From NCBI GenBank assembly GCA_934131695.1, contig CAKOZV010000016.1, positions 1 to 24,137 on the forward strand: a stretch of DNA of 24,137 bases, written 5' to 3'. Origin of the DNA: an uncultured Bacilli bacterium. Lineage in GTDB: Bacteria; Bacillota_I; Bacilli_A; RF39; UBA660. The notes below the pieces were generated by a model. It was not told where the DNA came from. It ran no database searches and was given only the letters and a program-made list of their open reading frames with translations. Positions 5,643 to 14,101 of this stretch are shown piece after piece; position 1 is the stretch's first letter, and each line of letters opens with the position of its first letter. Made by a program: the position numbers and the translations under genes.

Positions 5643-6314
5643 ATGGAAATTCTAAGAGTAGATAATTTAACTAAAATTTATGGTAAAGATACAACTAAAG
5701 TAGTAGCATTAGACCATGTGTCTTTTACAGTAGAAAAAGGAGAATTTGTCGCTATTGTTGGAGCATCAGGATCTGGTAAATCAACTTTATTACATTTGAT
5801 AGGTGGTGTTGATCGACCAACTTCTGGTAAGGTATATATAGATGGAAAAGATATCTTTAAATTTAATGATGATAAACTTGCTATATTTAGAAGAAGACAA
5901 GTAGGATTAATTTATCAATTTTATAATTTAATACCTATCTTAAACGTAGAAGAAAATATTACCTTACCCCTTGCCCTAGATAATCGTGAAGTTGATAAAG
6001 AAAGACTAGCTAGTCTATTAAAATTACTAGGACTAGAAAATAGAAAAAATCATCTTCCTAATGAATTATCAGGAGGACAACAACAAAGAACAAGTATTGG
6101 TCGGGCCATAATTACAAATCCAACAATTATCTTAGCAGATGAACCAACTGGTAATTTAGATTCAAAATCAAGTGATGAAATAGTAGCGTTATTAAAAAAA
6201 TCTAATAAAGAACTTAATCAAACAATAATTATGATTACTCATAATATGGAAATAGCAAAAGTTGCTGATAGGATAATAAAAATTGAAGATGGAAAAATTG
6301 TGTCGGAGGTATAA
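5643..6314 (+). CDS. ABC transporter ATP-binding protein (MacB/LolD/BceA type)
   Basis: The 223 residues contain all ATPase motifs: Walker A GASGSGKST (residues 40-48), Q-loop YQFYNLIP (Q92), signature LSGGQQQR (from 142), Walker B IILADEPTGNLDS, and the switch His in MITHN. The short length and the GNLD segment put it with the ATPases that power FtsX-type permeases. These export or remove peptides and lipids from the membrane, for example in antimicrobial-peptide resistance. It is co-transcribed with the permease two bases downstream, and its promoter carries the paired direct repeats. The substrate cannot be read from the sequence. Confidence 0.9.
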   Translation: MEILRVDNLTKIYGKDTTKVVALDHVSFTVEKGEFVAIVGASGSGKSTLLHLIGGVDRPTSGKVYIDGKDIFKFNDDKLAIFRRRQVGLIYQFYNLIPILNVEENITLPLALDNREVDKERLASLLKLLGLENRKNHLPNELSGGQQQRTSIGRAIITNPTIILADEPTGNLDSKSSDEIVALLKKSNKELNQTIIMITHNMEIAKVADRIIKIEDGKIVSEV

Positions 6315-6316
6315 TT

Positions 6317-8890
6317 ATGACATTACTTAATAAATTAACAATTAAAAATCTTAAATTAAATAAAAAAAGAACTATTGTTACAATTATTGGCATTATGTTA
6401 TCAGTAGCTTTAATTACAGCAGTAGCGTCTATGTATGCTAGTGGAATTAAATCTTTAATAAAATATGAAACTCTTATCAAAGGTGACTTTCATACTGCCT
6501 TTTATAATGTTCCTACTAGTGATATTGATAAATTTATAAATAATAGAAATATTGAAAAATTAAATATAACGGAAGGAATTGGTTATGCTAAAATAGATTC
6601 TAAAAATGAAGATAAACCTTATGCCTATCTAAAAGGATTTACTAAAGACGCTCTTAATAATTTATCTGTTAGATTAGTTAAAGGTAGATTACCAGAAAAT
6701 ACTAATGAGATAGTTATACCAACTCATTTAAAAACAAATGGTCGCTTAGATTTAAAACTTAATGATAGTATTACACTAGAAGTTGGTAAAAGAATAGATT
6801 CTAAAGGTAGCGAACTATCTCAAAGTGATAAGTATCAAAATACTGCTGGCGAACAGTTAGTTGAAACGCAAACTAAGACTTATAAAATAGTAGGTATTAT
6901 AGAAAGACCTGCTACTAATATTGAATATTATACTGCTCCAGGTTATACCTTTATTACCTATATAGATAGTAAAAACTTATCTGGAAATGTAGATATCTAT
7001 GCTAAGTTTACAAAAGATGGTGTAAAAAATTGGGATAAAACGATTGCTAATATTTTAGGAGTATCCCAAGTATTATTTAGAAAAGTCTATAATCAAGAAA
7101 TAGAATCAGAAAAACTAACTGAACAATTAAAAAAGACTTATATGTTTGATATGAATAAATATCTTATTGATTTAGAAACTAATCCTATTTCAAGTACTAG
7201 TATGGGAGACTTAGGAAAAGTACTTGCTATTGTGATAGTTATTATAGTATTTACCTCTATATTTTGTATTAAAAATAGTTTTGATATATCAATTACTGAA
7301 AAAATAAGACAGTATGGTATGTTAAGAAGTATAGGAGCTACTAAAAAGCAAATAAAAAGAAATGTTTTTTATGAAGCTACTATCCTTGGTTTAATAGGTA
7401 TACCCTTAGGAATAATCTTAGGATGTTTAGCTACCTATATATTAATCATTATTAGTAATTATTATTTAACTGATGTAATTCAAACCGGTTTTAAACTAGA
7501 ATTAGTATTTTCAACTTATGCTATTTTAGTAGCTATAATATTAGGTATAATAACTATCTATTTCTCAGCATTAAAAAGTGCTACAAGAGCTTCTAAAGTA
7601 TCAGAAATAGATTCTATTAGAAATAGTGCTAATTTAAAGATTTCTTCTAAAAAAGTAAAATCTCCTAAATACATAAAAAAATTATTTGGTGTAGGAGGAG
7701 TAATATCTTTTAAAAACTTGAAAAGAAATAAGAAAAAATATAGAACTACCATTATATCAATAATAGTTTCGACCTTTGTATTTATCGCTTTATATAGCTT
7801 TATGGAATTAGCTTTTCAAAATGTAAATAATGAATTAAAAGTATCTGATTTTAATATCTCGTTAACTACTAATGCAATTAATGATTATTCATATAGTAAG
7901 TTTATTAAAACAGTTAACTTATCTGGTGTAGAAGATTATGCTATATTAAGAAATAGTGAATTATCTTTTACTGGTTCTCATTCTAGTAAAGAATATTTAG
8001 AATATTTTGGTACTAAAAAAGAAAGCGATTCTGAAGAACATATTACTATTTTTGCTATAGGTAAAAAGCAATATGATAAATACATTAAATTATTAGGGTT
8101 AAACTATGATGATATAAAAGATAAAGGGATACTTTTTGATAAGCAATATATAACTAGTTATGATAAAAATAATAATAGAATAACAAAGAATATTAGAGTG
8201 TATGACTTTAATAAAGGTGATGTAATTACCTCTACTAACAACCAATTAAACTTAGAAATAGGGGCTATATCTTCTATAGGACCTAATCTTCTAAAGAATC
8301 TAGCTAACAGCTATTTAATAATTAGTGATGAAATGTTTGATAAGATAGCTAAAACTAATAACTTAGATATTTATTATAAAGCAAGTAATGCTGATAAGTT
8401 ACAAGATGAACTTGATAGTTATTTAAATGGTGAAAGTTATAATATTGATAATAAAGAAGAAAATGTAAGAATAATGAATAACTTATTTACCTTAATTGCT
8501 ATATTTCTATATGGATTTATTATTGTAATCTCATTAATTGGAATAACTAACATCTTTAATACTATTACTACTAATATGGAATTAAGAAAACAAGAATTTG
8601 CTATGTTAAAATCTATTGGTATGACTTCAAAAGAATTTAAAAGAATGATAAGATTAGAAAGTTTATTTATGGGTATTAAATCATTACTATTTGGTATACT
8701 TATTGGAATAATATTATCTTATTTGATTTACTTATCTTCAGATTCTGATATACCTTATAAACTACCTATAGTTGCTATTATAATATCTATACTAGTAGTA
8801 TTTATACTTATCTCTTTAATTATGAAGTATTCTCTTAATAAGATTAATAAACAAAATACTATTGAAACAATTAGAAATGAAAATATCTAG
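6317..8890 (+). CDS. ABC transporter permease with two FtsX domains
   Basis: The 857 residues show one N-terminal membrane helix (about 19-40), a large external domain (about 45-295), an FtsX domain of three helices (about 297-420, with the conserved QYGMLRSIGATKKQIK), a further helix (about 474-495), a second external domain (about 500-720) and a final FtsX domain (about 725-850, with KQEFAMLKSIGMTSKEFKR). This eight-helix, two-domain plan differs from the ten-helix BceB plan with its single large external domain, so it should not be called BceB. GGAGGT at 6304-6309 is the ribosome site. The linked two-component system suggests a role in sensing and removing envelope-active peptides. Specificity is unknown. 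Confidence 0.88.
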   Translation: MTLLNKLTIKNLKLNKKRTIVTIIGIMLSVALITAVASMYASGIKSLIKYETLIKGDFHTAFYNVPTSDIDKFINNRNIEKLNITEGIGYAKIDSKNEDKPYAYLKGFTKDALNNLSVRLVKGRLPENTNEIVIPTHLKTNGRLDLKLNDSITLEVGKRIDSKGSELSQSDKYQNTAGEQLVETQTKTYKIVGIIERPATNIEYYTAPGYTFITYIDSKNLSGNVDIYAKFTKDGVKNWDKTIANILGVSQVLFRKVYNQEIESEKLTEQLKKTYMFDMNKYLIDLETNPISSTSMGDLGKVLAIVIVIIVFTSIFCIKNSFDISITEKIRQYGMLRSIGATKKQIKRNVFYEATILGLIGIPLGIILGCLATYILIIISNYYLTDVIQTGFKLELVFSTYAILVAIILGIITIYFSALKSATRASKVSEIDSIRNSANLKISSKKVKSPKYIKKLFGVGGVISFKNLKRNKKKYRTTIISIIVSTFVFIALYSFMELAFQNVNNELKVSDFNISLTTNAINDYSYSKFIKTVNLSGVEDYAILRNSELSFTGSHSSKEYLEYFGTKKESDSEEHITIFAIGKKQYDKYIKLLGLNYDDIKDKGILFDKQYITSYDKNNNRITKNIRVYDFNKGDVITSTNNQLNLEIGAISSIGPNLLKNLANSYLIISDEMFDKIAKTNNLDIYYKASNADKLQDELDSYLNGESYNIDNKEENVRIMNNLFTLIAIFLYGFIIVISLIGITNIFNTITTNMELRKQEFAMLKSIGMTSKEFKRMIRLESLFMGIKSLLFGILIGIILSYLIYLSSDSDIPYKLPIVAIIISILVVFILISLIMKYSLNKINKQNTIETIRNENI

Positions 8891-8893
8891 ATA

Positions 8894-8925
8894 GGGAGCG
8901 TCAGCTCCTTATATTTTGATATAAT
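8894..8925 (+). promoter_or_regulatory. hairpin and extended -10 promoter before the two-component genes
   Basis: GGAGC (8895-8899) and GCTCC (8904-8908) form a compact hairpin with GTCA loop; the following run has only scattered T residues, so termination is probably partial. TGATATAAT (8917-8925) is an extended -10 without a good -35. The regulator pair may therefore be transcribed both by read-through and from its own weak promoter. Confidence 0.45.
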
Positions 8926-8947
8926 ATTAATGAAGGGAGATACAAAT

Positions 8948-9604
8948 ATGAATATTTTATTAGTAGAAGATATAGAATCAATTATTAAAGGACTTACATA
9001 TTCCTTGGAGAAAAGTAATTATAAACTAGTTATTAAAACTACAATAAAAGATACTAAAGAATACTTACTTTCTAATACAAATATTGATTTAATTATCCTT
9101 GATATTACTTTACCTGATGGTAATGGCTTTGATTTATTTGTAAATACTATTAAAAACTTAAAGATACCGACTATTTTCTTAACAGCAAAAGATGAAGAAG
9201 ATGATATTGTTAAAGGTCTAGATATAGGAGCAGAAGATTATATAACTAAACCTTTTTCTACTAGGGAGGTAATAGCAAGAATTAATCGAATATTATTAAG
9301 ATGTAAAAAGAAAAGTATTATTAAGATTAAAGATATTTCTTATGATATGGATAAATTAGTTTTAATGAAAAATAATACTCCTATAGAATTAACAGCATTA
9401 GAGTTAAAACTAGTTAATCTCTTATTTGTAAATATAAATAAAGTTGTAAGTAGAAATGTAATCTTAGATAAGATTTGGGATTGGACTGGTAATTATGTTG
9501 ATGACCATACAGTAACCGTTTATTTTAAAAGAATAAGAGAAAAGATAGGAACTAATATAATTACTACTATTAAAGGAATGGGGTATAGAATAGATGAAGA
9601 ATAA
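8948..9604 (+). CDS. OmpR/PhoB-type response regulator
   Basis: Counting from ATG 8948, the protein has 218 residues. The receiver domain shows the acidic pair E7/D8, the phosphorylation site D52 in ILDITLPDGNG, T79 and K101 (TKPF). The winged-helix output domain occupies about residues 125-218, with the motif DDHTVTVYFKRIREKI and the end GMGYRID. The start at 8948 is preferred over ATG 8930 because AAGGGAGA (8933-8940) sits 7 bases before it. The gene overlaps the kinase gene by 11 bases. The likely target is the direct-repeat promoter at 5581-5615, an inference from adjacency and repeat form. Confidence 0.9.
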   Translation: MNILLVEDIESIIKGLTYSLEKSNYKLVIKTTIKDTKEYLLSNTNIDLIILDITLPDGNGFDLFVNTIKNLKIPTIFLTAKDEEDDIVKGLDIGAEDYITKPFSTREVIARINRILLRCKKKSIIKIKDISYDMDKLVLMKNNTPIELTALELKLVNLLFVNINKVVSRNVILDKIWDWTGNYVDDHTVTVYFKRIREKIGTNIITTIKGMGYRIDEE

Positions 9605-10847
9605 ACTTAGATTAAAACAATATATTACCTCTACCTTAATTGTCTTTATATGTTTATTTGTTATGTTTCTAATTTTAAATATCTATGAATATAAAACCTA
9701 TACTAAAAACTTTAATAATAAAATTAGTGCTATTATAACCTTAGTTAAAGATAAGTATCCAGAAATAACTGATAAAGGGATTATAGAAATAATAAATAGT
9801 AACAAACAATCAGATGATTCTTTCTTTCTTAAATATGGAATTGATATCGATAATAAAGCAGTACTACTGGAAAATGATAAGAGTTATCATACCTTTTTAC
9901 TTATTAATATGTTTTTTCTAATAATAACTATTGCTAGTTTATGTATATTATATTTTAGATACAATTATAAAAGAAAAAATGATATAAAAGATATTATTAA
10001 ATATATAGAACAAATTAATAGAAGGAATTATGAATTAGAGATAGATACAATTTCAGAAGATGAATTATCAATATTAAAAAATGAAATATATAAGACTGCT
10101 GTAATGTTAAAAGAAGCAGCTTTAAATTCTAATAAAGATAAACTTAATCTAAAGAAGTCATTAGAAGATATTTCTCATCAATTAAAAACACCTCTTACTA
10201 GTATATTAGTGCTATTAGATAATCTTATTGATGAACCAGATATGGATTCTAGTATTAGAAATGATTTTATTATTGATATAAAAAGGAATGTTATAAATAT
10301 TAACTTTTTAGTACAAGCACTTTTAAAATTATCTAAGTTTGATGCTAATACTGTCCACTTTATAAAAAAAGAAAATGATTTAGAAATGATTGTTAAGGAA
10401 GCAATTAAGAATGTTTCTACTTTATGTGATTTAAGAAATATAAATATAAAATTAAATACTTTAGAAAATGCTAAAGTAGTGTGTGATGCTAAATGGCAAA
10501 TAGAAGCAATAACTAATATAATAAAAAATGCTATAGAACATTCAAAAGATAATTCAAGTATAATAATAAATATAGATAATAATAGAGTTTATTCTAAGAT
10601 TGAAGTGATTGATTTTGGTGATGGAATATCTAAAAGAGATATCAAGCATATTTTTGAAAGATTTTATAAGGGAGAAAATGCCGCATCTAATAGTATAGGA
10701 ATTGGTCTTGCTTTAGCAAAAACTATTATAGAAGAAGATAGGGGAACTATAGCAGTAGAATCAAATGAATCTAATACTAAGTTTACTATTAAATACTTTA
10801 AACTTACATTTGAATCTCTTAGTGTACATTCTCCTAGACTTGTCTAG
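9594..10847 (+). CDS. sensor histidine kinase paired with the ABC transporter
   Basis: 417 residues: membrane helix 1 (about 10-31), an external segment of about 65 residues, membrane helix 2 (about 99-121), a short HAMP-like linker, the dimerisation/phosphoacceptor helix SLEDISHQLKTPLTS with H195, and an ATPase domain with the N-box NIIKNAIEHS and G-boxes DFGDGIS and GIGLALAKTI. The external segment is much longer than the tiny loop of BceS-type intramembrane sensors, so the kinase may bind a ligand itself. The usual end of such kinases, near FTIKYFK, is followed here by about 14 extra residues (LTFESLSVHSPRLV). Their codons run into an IS200-type remnant on the other strand, so the native stop was probably lost. 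Confidence 0.88.
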   Translation: MKNKLRLKQYITSTLIVFICLFVMFLILNIYEYKTYTKNFNNKISAIITLVKDKYPEITDKGIIEIINSNKQSDDSFFLKYGIDIDNKAVLLENDKSYHTFLLINMFFLIITIASLCILYFRYNYKRKNDIKDIIKYIEQINRRNYELEIDTISEDELSILKNEIYKTAVMLKEAALNSNKDKLNLKKSLEDISHQLKTPLTSILVLLDNLIDEPDMDSSIRNDFIIDIKRNVININFLVQALLKLSKFDANTVHFIKKENDLEMIVKEAIKNVSTLCDLRNINIKLNTLENAKVVCDAKWQIEAITNIIKNAIEHSKDNSSIIINIDNNRVYSKIEVIDFGDGISKRDIKHIFERFYKGENAASNSIGIGLALAKTIIEEDRGTIAVESNESNTKFTIKYFKLTFESLSVHSPRLV

Positions 10848-10908
10848 AGAAAATTACGTGATATAATAAGACTGACACATTATGTGATTTGTGTATATAT
10901 TCTCTCAT
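10834..10908 (-). pseudogene. IS200-type tnpA remnant (N-terminal 24 codons)
   Basis: On the minus strand, AAGGAGG (10922-10916) precedes ATG 10908 by 7 bases and opens a 24-residue reading frame ending at TAG 10836-10834. The residues SHNVSVLLYHVIF match the start of IS200/IS605 TnpA transposases (S-H-x-V-x-x-L-x-Y-H-x-V-F). The rest of the roughly 130- to 150-residue HUH transposase, including the HUH motif and catalytic Tyr, is missing. It is a decayed element that ends inside the 3' end of the histidine kinase gene. Confidence 0.6.
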
Positions 10909-10937
10909 AGCACTGCCTCCTTACAGTCTTATTATAT
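10861..10937. repeat. 14-bp inverted repeat around the tnpA remnant start
   Basis: ATATAATAAGACTG (10861-10874) and its perfect reverse complement (10924-10937) enclose the remnant's ribosome site and start codon. In the minus-strand RNA the stem would sequester the start, like the 5' hairpin that represses IS200 tnpA translation. A smaller palindrome, CACAT-T-ATGTG, lies at 10876-10886. In the plus direction it may also stop kinase transcripts. Confidence 0.6.
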
Positions 10938-11063
10938 TATGTAAGATGTGAGTGAAATTAGTTAAGAAAAAGCATATATATATAACTTAAATAAATTACT
11001 ATATCATATGCGAAATGTTATTTTAGTATAGGATATAACAGTATAGAGAATGGATGTGATTTA

Positions 11064-11870
11064 ATGAATGAAGACTTAATCAAAATAAAAAAGCAACTTT
11101 TAGAAGATATTAATTTAATTTTAAAAGAATATCCTAATTGTAATAGGAAAGAGATTGCAAATATAATGAATCATGATAAAGAAATAGTTAAATATAATTC
11201 ATCTAACACAATTACATTTATTGTGCAAGATGGTGTATTACTATTACCTAAAGTGGCTTATCAAATTTTTCCGTTATTAAAAAAATATGAAAATTATGGA
11301 ACAAAATTAAATAGTAATAGAAATATTGCTGATTATCTAGATACTAACACAACATATAAAGAATATATAACACATTTAATTGAAAGTGGCATGAGTGTCT
11401 ATGATTATTTTGAAGAAAGTTTATTGCACGAAGCCATGCATATCTGTGGCAGTCAAGGTGGATATCCATTAGAAGAAGGGATTAATGAGTTAAAGACACG
11501 TGAATTGGCTCAAAAATATAATATAAAAATTGCAGCATATGGTTATTCAAAAGAAGTGAAAATGGCTAAAAAAATGCAAGAAATAATAGGAAAAGAAACA
11601 ATGGATGAATTAACATTTATTCCTAAATATGAAAGAGTAAAAATTTTAACAGATAAATTAGGTAATGAAGTTGGTGAATTATATTCACAAATATCTACTG
11701 GAATGATGAAAAAGTCAAATGATTATTATAAAAAATTATCTCAAATAAGTAATCCGTTCGAAAAAGCAAATCTATATGATAATATTGATTATACAGAACT
11801 ATATCAGATACTAGACAATTATACTAATAAAAAAATAATACAAACACACAAAGACTATAAAAACTATTAA
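11064..11870 (+). CDS. zincin-like (HEXXH) protein of unknown function
   Basis: 268 residues, no signal peptide or membrane segment, so probably cytoplasmic. The segment FEESLLHEAMHICGSQGGYPLEEGINEL contains HEAMH, a classic HEXXH zinc site, with a following Glu in EEGINEL that could be the third ligand, as in gluzincin-type metallopeptidases. Around it are helical Lys/Glu-rich regions. I do not recognise the specific family. The gene stands alone behind the IS200-type remnant with a weak ribosome site (GGATGTGAT). A metallopeptidase role is inferred from the motif; the enzyme could also belong to an island-borne toxin or defence function. Confidence 0.65.
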   Translation: MNEDLIKIKKQLLEDINLILKEYPNCNRKEIANIMNHDKEIVKYNSSNTITFIVQDGVLLLPKVAYQIFPLLKKYENYGTKLNSNRNIADYLDTNTTYKEYITHLIESGMSVYDYFEESLLHEAMHICGSQGGYPLEEGINELKTRELAQKYNIKIAAYGYSKEVKMAKKMQEIIGKETMDELTFIPKYERVKILTDKLGNEVGELYSQISTGMMKKSNDYYKKLSQISNPFEKANLYDNIDYTELYQILDNYTNKKIIQTHKDYKNY

Positions 11871-11994
11871 ACTAATAATTTCTTCGTTATTTTTGATTAT
11901 AAGGATACATGATATTTTACTTTATATAAAGAGTATTATACTATTTTGTCAATAGAATCTTTTATGCGATTGCTATATCAATATAACATTTCAA

Positions 11995-12024
11995 TTTACA
12001 TTATTATTTCCTTAATGATATAAT
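11995..12024 (+). promoter_or_regulatory. sigma-A promoter of the accessory operon
   Basis: TTTACA (11995-12000), an 18-bp spacer and TATAAT (12019-12024) with extended TG (12016-12017) closely copy the promoter before the first HipA-like operon (4321-4349). It is the only promoter-like element seen in the 241 bases between the zincin gene and the next gene start. The rest of that gap is A/T-rich sequence without recognisable features. Confidence 0.55.
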
Positions 12025-12111
12025 CGGCGTAGAAATGAATAGTCTTATGGAAATTGATTAAAAAATAGTATATAAATCAATTTATCATATCTTGAAGAAA
12101 GGAAGAATTAT

Positions 12112-12710
12112 ATGGTCGTTGTATAGAAGTTGGTTTTAAATTAAATAAGAATATAAAATATTATGAAGATATTTTGTCTTTACATAATGCTGTTAATAGA
12201 TTTAATTGTAAAACACATGATATATATTGGACTAATAAAAACCTTGATAATATGACAGAAAATGAAATAAAAAATTCTTGTATTAGATTAAGAATCACAG
12301 AAACATTTGGGGGAGTTGATTTTTCTGGTGTATCAAAAATTAGTTATAGATTTCAAAATTTAGATAAGGATAATCAAAAAGAACTAACTTTAGAAGAAGT
12401 TAATGAGTATATTAAAGAAATAGAAAATAATGGGTATTTTAAAGTTTTTGATACTTCTAAAGTTGATTATCAATATTCTATCGGAAATATGAAATCTAGA
12501 ATACAATTACAAGATATTGAAAATATTGGATTATTACTTTATTATGATAATCCCGATTATTATGAATTATCACTTGATGAGCAAAGAAATGCTTTAATTG
12601 ATGAATTAAATAGTTATGGTTTTGATTTTAATTATGAATCTTTAGGATTAGATAAACTTAGAACATTATATTATAAAAAGGAAATGTATAGTAAAAATCA
12701 GAATGGATAA
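12112..12710 (+). pseudogene. unknown protein gene with a single-base frameshift after the start codon
   Basis: AAAGGAAG (12098-12105) followed by ATG 12112 is the only good start signal, but that frame stops after four codons. The neighbouring frame is open from 12096 to TAA 12708-12710 and contains no ATG or GTG near its beginning. Adding one G to the GG at 12114-12115 would join the start to the open frame and give a protein of about 199 residues beginning M-G-R-C-I-E-V-G-F-K. I do not recognise the product: it is polar, acidic, rich in Asn/Tyr, and lacks membrane segments. If the gene is read as it stands, TTG 12174 would give 178 residues. It overlaps the small decayed gene that follows. 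Confidence 0.55.
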
Positions 12711-12915
12711 GCACAAATTTGATTTATATAGAGAAAATTTAATATTATATTTGGTAACTTATAACCTGAAGCTTGGGAAAAATTAGAAATGTTAGGAAAA
12801 GAACTTTACTGAGTATGTAAAAAAATTGTCAATGCAACATGAAAGGGGAAATATAAAAAAGATTAAGACTTTTTTAGATAAATTTGGTAAACTATTAGTA
12901 GTTAAGAGGTGTTAG
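12703..12915 (+). pseudogene. decayed small companion gene before the second HipA-like kinase
   Basis: Three overlapping frames together read as one protein of about 70 residues: ATG 12703 to about 12764 (MDKHKFDLYREN...LVTYN), then 12765-12812 one frame off (PEAWEKLEMLGKELY), then back to the first frame to TAG 12913-12915 (EYVKKLSMQHERG...KKIKTFLDKFGKLLV). One missing C near 12766 and one extra T near 12811 account for both shifts. Product unknown. In size and place it matches the 78-residue gene before the first HipA-like kinase, although the sequences are not clearly related. Its last 15 codons recur before the second Fic gene (15599-15670). Confidence 0.5.
12856..12900 (+). repeat. 45-bp dispersed direct repeat, copy A
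   Basis: This segment matches 15602-15646 with three mismatches by eye. It begins AAAAAGATTAAGACTTTTTT and ends AAACTATTAGTA, and lies 16 bases before the second HipA-like gene. Both copies encode K-K-I-K-T-F-x-x-K-F-x-K-L-L-V in the same phase, so it is probably the conserved 3' end of a shared small gene. Confidence 0.85.
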
Positions 12916-12916
12916 A

Positions 12917-14101
12917 ATGAGCATGTTTACTTTAATGAATAAAAATAAAAAAGTATTTGATTTTGAATATAATGATGAAGAACATTTAATAGTTAAGTTT
13001 GAAAGAAATTATCCTGATAATGAAGTTTATGCCCCTTTTGGATTGATTAAAGATGATAATATAGACAAAAATCAGTTTAATAAGTGGTGGAAGAATAGAC
13101 AAATACCAGCATCAAGAAATGGGTTAAAGGAATTGTTAGAAAGAAATAATATTTATGATGAAGATGGTTTTGATTTGTTAGATACAAAAGCTTATTGTTT
13201 ATCACTTTCTGATCAATATTGGGTTAAGATGCTTGATGAAGATATTTTATGGGAAGATGTAAATTTTTTTAATAATGAGTTTTCTGAAGACGTTGGTAAA
13301 TTATTGTTTGATGGTTTAAAATCCTCAGTAGATTTAAACTTAAATACGCCAGATATGACTAGTAATGGTAACTATCTTAAAAGATGGAAGATTATAAATA
13401 AGGATAGATATTTAGTTAAAGCTGGGGGAAAGATGATAAATCAAGAACCTTTTAATGAGGTCATCGCTACCAAGCTATATGAAAGACTTTTAAATGATAA
13501 TGAGTATGTAAAATATGAAATAATCTATGATAATGGAAGAGCTGTATCAATATGTAAAGACTTTATCACAACTGATACAGAACTAATACCAGCCTGGAAA
13601 ATAAATGAGTATTATGAAAAAAATGAAGCTGAAAACAAATATGAACATTATATAAGATGTTTAAATGGACTACATATCAAGGATGCTAATGTTTTAGTAG
13701 ATAAAATGTTAGTATGTGACTTTATTTTAGCTAATAAAGATAGACACTTTAATAACTTTGGTGTTATTAGGAATGTAGAAACATTAGAATTTGAAAGAGT
13801 TGCACCTATCTTTGATAATGGTTGTTCATTATGGTTTGATGAAAATGATATGTATGTTGGGGAATTCTTTTTAACTAAACCTTTTGATGAATATGAAAAA
13901 AATCAGATTAATTTAGTTAAGAATTTTGATTGGTTTGATATTGATAAATTAGATGGTTTTGTAGATGAGGTTAGAGAAATACTTTCAAAGAATAATTTAT
14001 TATCTAATGAAAGAATTGGAAAGATAGTAGAACAAGTAAAGTTAAGAATAGAGTATGTCAGTAATTTAAAATATAATGAGGAAAAGAATGGAAGTAAGTA
14101 A
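12917..14101 (+). CDS. HipA-like Ser/Thr protein kinase with an extended N-terminal region
   Basis: 394 residues. The C-terminal half is a HipA-type kinase: candidate ATP-binding Lys in DRYLVKAGG (K168), catalytic loop ANKDRHFNNFG (D275, N280) and metal-binding APIFDNG (D300). The first 130 or so residues are a separate acidic domain without a recognised family, including an SRNGLKELL stretch resembling N-terminal parts of other Firmicutes HipA-domain proteins. GAGGTG (12906-12911) precedes the ATG. The gene overlaps the following Fic gene by 14 bases, so kinase and Fic are translationally coupled. The two enzymes would modify targets in different ways, by phosphorylation and by nucleotide transfer. 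No intact antitoxin gene is next to it; its small upstream neighbour is broken. Confidence 0.8.
   Translation: MSMFTLMNKNKKVFDFEYNDEEHLIVKFERNYPDNEVYAPFGLIKDDNIDKNQFNKWWKNRQIPASRNGLKELLERNNIYDEDGFDLLDTKAYCLSLSDQYWVKMLDEDILWEDVNFFNNEFSEDVGKLLFDGLKSSVDLNLNTPDMTSNGNYLKRWKIINKDRYLVKAGGKMINQEPFNEVIATKLYERLLNDNEYVKYEIIYDNGRAVSICKDFITTDTELIPAWKINEYYEKNEAENKYEHYIRCLNGLHIKDANVLVDKMLVCDFILANKDRHFNNFGVIRNVETLEFERVAPIFDNGCSLWFDENDMYVGEFFLTKPFDEYEKNQINLVKNFDWFDIDKLDGFVDEVREILSKNNLLSNERIGKIVEQVKLRIEYVSNLKYNEEKNGSK

Noticed and set aside
6235..6480. Minus-strand open frames such as 6235-6480, 7558-7752, 13903-14190, 14523-14732, 20684-20992, 21372-21563 and 23091-23312
   Set aside because: They lie opposite well-supported genes, lack ribosome sites and have compositions expected from the reverse of A/T-rich coding DNA.
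10834..10908. Minus-strand 24-residue frame as a type I toxin
   Set aside because: It is not hydrophobic enough, and its residues match the start of IS200-type TnpA, so a transposase remnant is the better reading.
12112..12123. Programmed frameshift at the start of the 12112 gene
   Set aside because: There is no slippery heptamer or downstream structure, and two further indels lie in the next gene, so decay or sequence error is more likely.
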